Positions 57,101 to 64,000 of a DNA stretch of 64,000 bases are shown in pieces (position 1 is the stretch's first letter; each line of letters opens with the position of its first letter). Source of the DNA: Agelas oroides (taxonomy: Eukaryota > Porifera > Demospongiae > Agelasida > Agelasidae); NCBI GenBank assembly GCA_949130485.1, contig OX422184.1, forward strand, positions 18,104,324 through 18,168,323, written 5' to 3'. The position numbers and the translations under genes are program-made. A model generated the notes under the pieces. It had not been told where the DNA came from. It was given only the letters and a program-made list of their open reading frames with translations, and did no database searches.

Positions 57101-60100
57101 AAGCACAAGTGTAAGTAGAAAACAACTAGTGAAATCAAAAATTGCAGAAAGCCATGCAACAAACTTCTTGCAGATTGTCAACATTATTTACATGTACCAA
57201 CAATCAATGGAACAATCTCGCTGAAAGTAGAGCAGACCTAGAAAGTCAAATGTGTTCTAGCGTCATCAGGTTCACTTGGAGATGGGGACCGGTATCTCAT
57301 GCAAGAAAGGCAGTTAGATGGCTGCATTATCCATACGGTAAGTAGTGGCAGCTTGAAAGTAACGTCTATTTGAACAGCTGTATATGCGGCTGTCCTTCAA
57401 ATATTGTTGCTAAATAGACGATCGTAATTGTGACATACTGTTGATACATATGTACATGCACATGAGTACTTTTACAGAAGCACAAGTATCACAGATTTGC
57501 ACACAGGATCTTGTGTAATAGTATTATTATAGTAGGTACAAGATTCACAGAACTTGGTCGCTACTTAGATACATGCGTTCTATCTCACAAATGCCTACTT
57601 ATTAATCTTATATATACGTACACCTCACTTACATATCTTATATTCAGGGCTCATCACAACAAGAGCAAAAGTTGTCAGAGAGAGAACGAAAGGAAGATAT
57701 GTCAGAATGTTGAAGAGGTAGACCCACATCCCAAAATTCTTCCACTTGTAATGAAGGAGACTGCCAACCAGTGGATGCTCCAAAAGATCAAGACGACCAC
57801 TGTCAACCTGTAGGACATAAATATTTCCTGTGTACCATACATTTCTGTCTAAATTGTTGGCATCTCAATCAGCATATTTTTAAACGTATAACAGGAGTAC
57901 TTTATATGATGAAAAAGTAGTCTAACATACAATGTAGTTAATTGATTACAGTGGAACCCCTCTTAACGACCACCTCTGATGAGCGGCCACCCTGTCTATG
58001 GCGGACACTCACCTTGGTCCCGACTGCATCGCCATTCAGAATGGCACTTAAGAAACCCCTGTATTGCGGCCGCCTCTCTACTCTGTATAACGGCCAGCTT
58101 TCATGGTCCCAATTGTACGCAAACAACACTTAACGACTCAGATTTAGCGGACACTTGTCGACCTTTTTCGCAAGATTGTCCACCATCACTGCTGTAGTTA
58201 ACAACTTGCCATTAGATTAGCGCTGTTACTCGTAGTACTAGCCTCTGCGTAACATTCCCTGCCAGCATACAGCAAAGGAAAGCTCTGAAAATGCAGCCTC
58301 GTTGTGCTCAACAGCCTGATTACGCATACCACGCATACCGGAAATATACTGGAAACCCCTGAGTTAGGGACACCTCACTATAACGGACAAAATCTTGGTG
58401 TCCGTTATAGAGGGTTTCCACTGTATATGTATTTACTAAGCATCCATACACACTTTGGCATATTAGAATGATGGGTGTGGGCAAATTGGACAATTGGACC
58501 CTTCATACATTGCTTCTTAACAAGTTAAGTAAGAATAGATAGGTAGGCACTTGCTAAGTGTGTAGCTAGGTGCTTCAAGTGTATAAATATACTCTATGGT
58601 ACTAGGTTAGTGATGGGAGAAACAAAAATGAACTCAATGATTTAATTACTAGGTGTAATTACCATCATCATGAGTGGGTGAGTAGATTTCTCAAAACCAA
58701 CTGGTCCCCAAGAGGATTGCCATGTACTGTTGTCACGCTCCTTGACAGCCTGCAAGTGCTTCGTCTCGCTGTAAGTGCCATCCTCATCCTTGTAGCTCTC
58801 TTCCACTCTTTGAGACAACAATTCAATGCAGATATAAGTAAATGTTTGTCTGAGTAGTCATGTACATATATCTCCGCACCCCAAGTTGAAATTATTATTT
58901 TAATCACATTGCATAGTTTAAAGTGCTGTATTGCTAAACTTCTGATAAGGGTGCATGGGGCTCAAACATGCTTTGTAGATGCATCAGATAGTAATGCATC
59001 TATGAAGTGCATGTTAGCGCTGCCCTTGACACAAGCTCAGCAATACAGTATGGAAACATGCACAGAGATAAAGTACGTCATAAAATAGTCATTAATTTCT
59101 ATGCAGGATTGTCACATAGCTAAGGAGGGAAGCAATAATGAAAACTGGGCTACTTTTCAAAGCCATTGTACATGATGTCCATTGTCTCTTCTGATGTCCT
59201 CCAGAAACTGGTAGTCGAACACAACGGTGTCAGCATTGTCAGGGTCACTGAGAGTACAACGATTCAGTACCTTGGCTGCTACATCTGTGCAGAGGTGCCA
59301 AGTGTATGTAGGGTCACTGCTAGCAAAGTAAACTTATAAACGTATGTTAGAGTTGAACTGACTATAATTTTACACATCCATATATAACAATATTATTACC
59401 TGGCATTCTCTCTATCATCAGTCTGAGGGGTGTTATCTTGCACTCAACTGCTTTGCCTCTGCATTGTCTCATTGCTTCTACCCAAACATCACTGTCAATG
59501 ATGGCACTCATGACATCACTATTTGACAAGATAGGGGAGCATTATAATACCGGGTTACGTGAACATTATTGCACAATCCCTCTGTTTAAACACAACAGGA
59601 ATTTTCCCTCTATTTTTGACACTCCTGACAGAAATTTGCTATTTTTGACAGAAATCAAAGATAACTCTGCCGTGAGGTTTGATCTCACCACCATATTTGA
59701 AGTGAACTGCCACTAAGGGTGGGGCTCCCTTTTTTTCTCTACTTTTACCTATCAGACACAGTTATCAAGTACCTCACTTTCTTCTAAATTAAATACACAA
59801 GGTGGAACCACTAATTTTATTCATAGGCTATTGCTAACATGATCATTCCTGTCACTAAGCTGCTCTTCTGGAAAGCTACGGTAAAGTCAATGTAAATAAA
59901 CCTGTGTTGGAGCATGGGACATATAGTAGAGTCTAACTGAGTCAATGCTACCCTTCCCACAAACTTTAGACTGAAACTAGAGTAGAAAAGGGGGAGTAGG
60001 GTATTAGTGAGTACAGGCAGCATGTACATGTAGACTTGTGCAGAATATTTACTATTGAAAACATACTCATGGCCTTTATCAATGACTTCTGCAATTTCAA

Positions 60101-63100
60101 CATTTTGAATATCTGCCCCTGACTTCAGCAGTATGTTGATGACTTCAACCTGACGTTCATCACAAGCACATCGCAGAGCAGTTCTTTCCTGCAGAGAATG
60201 AAGAACACCAGCTTATGCATAGAAGCACAGATAACAGTAAAGTTCCACATGTAGAGTTTCTACTGTAGAATTCAAATTATTTGGCAACAGGTACATCAAC
60301 AATACACAGTAAACTGAAATACATGTTACTCTGACTATAATGGTATTCTGAACTCTACAGAATGACTGATAAAAACAAAACTGCTCGGTATATTAATGGT
60401 TAATTGATTCTACCTGATAATCTCGTAATTCAATGTAGCTTTTATTTACACCAATCAAGTATTCAACCAAATCTGCATGACCATGGCTGGCTGCAAGGTG
60501 AAATGGCGTTTCATCATTCGCATTCCTGAAGAGAAAATGACACTCAGTGTATAATAATAAATTGAGTATTTATTCATTTATCAGTTTCACATCTCATTAG
60601 AGACTACAATTTTGTACACACATGCAGTTGCATGGATTCAGAACCTTGGTTATCCGAACATTATTTATCCAAATCACCAATTGTGCAGACGAAATGTAGC
60701 AAATAATTCCATAATGGTTAATTAGCTTTCTTTGAGTGCCATGGTGGCAAAATTTGTAGAGAGCAAAGTGGGAGGCAAGCTTCTGTCAGCGTATGTATGA
60801 ATGTAGGCCAGAGTAGCCTCCTTTGCAGGACAAATACGTTCACTCTCTTCACGGAATACTATCCACTGCATTCATGATCTAAGCCATCACATATGTACAA
60901 AACTTGTGCATAAAATACTGACAGACATTACGGAGTGACAAAGTGACCTTTGCGTGCTGTGATCTAGTAATGCACTGGCGAGGCTTTAGTTATTTAATCA
61001 CCGCATTGGTTACTTAGGCTTGTTCCACATTGTAGTTGATTAAATGACCTTTAGTCCCAGCGTCCAACATGTTGACAGGAAATAGAGGACTCAAGAACTA
61101 CCAACTGGGTTACCTTGCTTTCAAATTTGCCCTTGCATCCAGCAGGAAGCGCACCACTTTGTCATGCCCTTTGGCACATGCAAGGTGGAGGGGTATATCG
61201 GAGTTCTGTTCCTCACAGATTCGGAGGATTCTAGGATAAGTGCACATCAACAGCTCCAACACCCTAGTACAGTAATAACAAAACAATGCCAGGATGCCAC
61301 ACTGTACAAGTTACAGCACAAAATCTAACATCTGAGAACATAAAATGTACACATTTCTGCATGCTTATGCAATACACTTGGTGTGTTACATAAGGTGAGG
61401 CTGAGGTGTTATGTAATAATAACTGAGTGTTTAAATACCAAGCTGAGTTAACTAGGCAACCATCTGCTTAACAAGCACTTCCAATGGTGCAACATACAGC
61501 TTGATTTATTGTTGCAAATGTAGCATGGCTAATTCAAATCAAACTTTATCAGGGCCCAGGCATATGTGGAGACTGATTTACTGTATAGCCGGAAATATTG
61601 GCAGTCTTTAAATTTGGCGGTTTGGCCCAAAACCGACCACAAAAATATGTTGGTGGAATTTAAATTTGGCGGTGGTGTCTCAGATCCATTTATCAAGGAG
61701 CATTGCTGTCTGTCGCTTGAGGCATGAGTTTGCAAATTTACAAGAAATAAAACTGGCAGCGTGCTAGCACTGAGCTAGCTACATGTACAGCTCGTGTACA
61801 GGGGTGCCGGACAGGGCCTGAAGAGCGCTACTGCACGCATTACATCATTATGCATTGCGTACAAAGTATTATCAGCGAATTGTAATTTGGCGGTTTCAAC
61901 CCTGACCACCAAACCGCCAAATTTACTTCCCCATCAATTTTTTTCGGCTATAGGGTATATAGCTACGCCACTGTCAAAGAAATACATAAAGGGGTCTTTC
62001 CCTATAGTTATGTTTAGAGCATTGCTATCTGGCCAGGCCTTTTCACCATGTGCTTATTAGTATGCACATGGGTGTATGCAGTAGGTCTCTCAACAAGAGA
62101 CAACAACTGTGTAGTGGCAGAAGCCCTCTGGTCTGAGAGTGTTAACTGATTTAACTTTAGCATAATTGTACAAAGGCACTCACACAGTTTACCAGGGCTT
62201 AGTCCTATGTATGTAGGCCCTGGTATAATGATCCTACTATATTGCCCAATATTATACTCAAGTAGAATACATAAAATGACATGTACTCACTCCATTTGTC
62301 CATTTTCTGCAGCAACATGCAGCGGTGTCTTTTCGGCATTATTCTTCTTCATCAGCTGACTATGAAACTCACTATATGGATCCTTCTCCAAATGCTTCTG
62401 TACCTCCTCATGAATTTCATGCTTTGTATACACTTTCTTGCTGGCCTCAAATTCCTTCCTAATTTTCAGGTACAACGGATCACTATCCAAAAGCATTTTC
62501 ATCAGCTTGATGTTTCCCTTCGAAGCAGCAATGTGAAGTGGAATGTTTCCATCCTTGTCTGCCTTGCACAAGAGATTATCTGGCTCCGTACAACGACGTG
62601 TCATGTCCAGGATTTTCTGCAAAAAGCGTACAGGAAGGTTGTCATAAGTTTCTTTCAGTATATGTCATCCAAATTTGGACAACAAATATATCACATTAAC
62701 TTTAATTGCCATGCCCACTTTGGTATATCACATGACCAAGTATGACATCACTATTCCCAAAAGGGACTAAAAACATTTCTTCTCCTTCAGGTTGAAAAAA
62801 GTGTGAGGCAAACATTTTACCAAGATTCTGGGTGGGAAACAAGACCATGTACCACTAAATGAACTATGGCAAAAAAATGTGATGGTGTGCACTAATTAGA
62901 AAGTCACCGTTTTCTCGAAAAATGAATGGATTCCTATTTTCCCATCCAGGATTTTTAGTGAAGATGATGTGCTTTATCTCATAAATGGGGAAAAAATTGG
63001 AAGCTAAGGTGCTAGAAAAGGTTTTCGGCTAAAATTGGCTTGGCCAGCACTGCCTCCGTAATATACAGTCATGATCACCATACTGGGTGTGGTCCGCTCA

Positions 63101-63596
63101 TCATTTCTAATGCATGGTGAAGTTTAGTGTCCATTGTGATTATACTTTTTGAGTTATTCGAATCTCTGCATGTCAGGCACTGTTAATGAGCTGCCTGTGC
63201 CTTAATGTTGCTGAGTCTGCCCATAGGCGCTTTTTCGAGAGACTAATACTAAGGTAGAGTTAATTTCTCTAAGTAGTCAAGTAGATTGATGATCTGTCAT
63301 GATTACTTAATCTAGCTACTATGACTATAAGCATAAAAATATTATTTTGATAAAGATGGGCTATGCTCCTTCAGCACAAGAAGATTAAACTTCTTGCATG
63401 TACCTTCACAGCAATGCTGTGTCCAGCTTCCACAGTCAGGAACAAAGCGCTCCTTTGTTGTTTATCTACACGGTCCAACCTGTCTCCACTGCCTTCTGAA
63501 AGGCATTCTATTGCATCTTTCTTCCCATAAGCTGCAGCTGTTAGCAATGGGGTGCGACCCCAGTAGTCAGTAGCATCCACAGCATCTTCGCTTTCA
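54148..63596 (-). CDS. TRPA: TRPA-type ankyrin channel, C-terminal 880 residues (17 exons; N-terminus off the right edge)
   Basis: Exons on the - strand: 63404-63596, 62291-62616, 61114-61263, 60414-60525, 60067-60188, 59400-59518, 59172-59284, 58663-58797, 57633-57807, 57025-57093, 55906-56315, 55471-55671, 55305-55373, 54833-55039, 54583-54669, 54460-54522, 54148-54240. Phases agree throughout. The first five exons carry about seven ankyrin repeats (GNIPLHIAASKGN, KTPLHVAAENGQ, ETPFHLAASHGH). The TRPA pre-S1 block follows (RMP-DVAAKVLNRCT, HPLVGSLLHYKWKNFG), then S1 (WVYLFNILTYLPF), an S1-S2 loop with three to four cysteines, S2-S5 (YLMDWTNWLELV, LAWINLVLFIQKFP), the pore exon (ILRTVAMATGEYDF) and the diagnostic LTGLAVGDVMEILKAAELKK after S6. 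A Lys/Glu-rich coiled coil ends the protein. Non-selective cation channel of the plasma membrane by family. The acceptor of the 58663-58797 exon is the least certain. Confidence 0.93.
57949..58433. mobile_element. Pogo/Tigger-type MITE, 485 bp
   Basis: Ends CAGTGGAACCCCTCTTAACG and CAGTGGAAACCCTCTATAAC (complement of the right) with TA on both sides. It shares its core with the inverted copy at 45505-45785. In a TRPA intron. Confidence 0.8.
58929..59045. repeat. Hairpin MITE, family H1, copy in a TRPA intron
   Basis: TATTGCTAAACTTCTGATAA at the left pairs with ACACAAGCTCAGCAATA at the right; the centre TTTGTAGATGCAT is shared with the copy at 4-116. Confidence 0.75.
61584..61951. mobile_element. 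Mariner-like MITE, about 368 bp, in a TRPA intron
   Basis: Inverted ends share TATAGCCG and AAATTTGGCGGTTTGG over about 45 bases; TA lies at both edges. Two further AAATTTGGCGG motifs occur inside. No transposase. Confidence 0.7.
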
Positions 63597-64000
63597 CTGT
63601 TACAAAGATATAAATGCATTGAAAATCTTTCGACACTTTTAGGGATGTCACTGCAAGTCACAGTGGTAACGCTAAGCAACAAAAGTTGTGGGGAGAAGGC
63701 CCAAAGAAGTAGCTACACATATCAGAAATTAATCCAAGTGCAAGTATTATCATCAGCACACTGCAAAATCTTATCAACTCCCCTATACATCTATCAGATC
63801 TCCAGGCACATTTGCATGTCACTGTATGCCACATATGTCACTATATACTGCATGCATTTAATCAGGCCTTCTCCTGCTATAGTAGCCTCATACCCAGTCT
63901 CTACCTTGAGGAAAAAAGCCAGCTGGTAACATATGTGAGTGGCACTGGTTATGCCCTACTTTTGAATGTTTCATGTGTTTATGTGTTTTAGATGGTAGAA
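63597..64000 (-). other. TRPA intron continuing past the right edge
   Basis: No exon recognised. It follows the acceptor at 63597 and must contain, or lead to, further 5' exons encoding earlier ankyrin repeats. TAGCCTCATACCCAG near 63883 may be a decayed end of the TAGCCTCG family. Confidence 0.5.

Noticed and set aside
58668-58907. 79-codon - strand frame overlapping the TRPA exon
   Set aside because: Wrong frame: the neighbouring phases and the HPLMMM-to-pre-S1 join support the other reading of 58663-58797.
59438-59716. 92-codon + frame
   Set aside because: Antisense to a TRPA exon and its intron; no domain.

Overview
The window is animal nuclear DNA: intron-rich genes with GT-AG junctions, a TRPA-type ankyrin channel, Death and ZU5 signalling domains, tRNA-derived SINEs and many small fold-back transposons. 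The Death/ZU5 genes and the density of short DNA transposons suggest a sponge or another early-branching marine invertebrate. That placement is inference; nothing in the sequence names the species. No rRNA gene, complete tRNA gene or CRISPR array was seen.

Layout. 1-9.3 kb has no recognisable gene and is built largely of fold-back elements and short tandem repeats. A CpG-rich promoter-like block (9.3-9.6 kb) precedes a four-exon gene for a proline-rich GYPPP-repeat protein with a Lys/His-rich tail (12185-15178). About 165 copies of a 13-bp minisatellite follow (15.4-17.5 kb). 19.2-35.4 kb is a Death-domain cluster. On the + strand is a gene with two Death domains and a large unrecognised C-terminal module, followed by a second, diverged copy of that module. 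On the - strand, convergent with it, is a complete eight-exon gene whose exon phases close exactly to an 868-residue Kelch-Death-ZU5-Death protein. A 2.7-kb pogo-like transposon with a C-terminal PHD finger lies about 100 bp upstream of that gene. 38-46 kb is repeat-rich and holds a small secreted cysteine-rich peptide gene with an incomplete tandem copy. At 46.2-52.3 kb a 6.1-kb CACTA-like non-autonomous element, carrying about 18 copies of a 176-181 bp satellite, sits inside an old integrase-derived fossil. 54.1 kb to the right edge is the - strand TRPA channel gene: 17 exons encode the last 880 residues, and the N-terminus lies beyond the window.

The most notable points are the Kelch-Death-ZU5-Death architecture; the duplicated Death-linked C-terminal module with phase-compatible alternative 3' exons; the CACTA-like satellite carrier; and two fold-back families whose 9-bp target duplications identify them as Mutator-like. 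Exon boundaries were read by eye from splice motifs and phase and may be off by a few bases.
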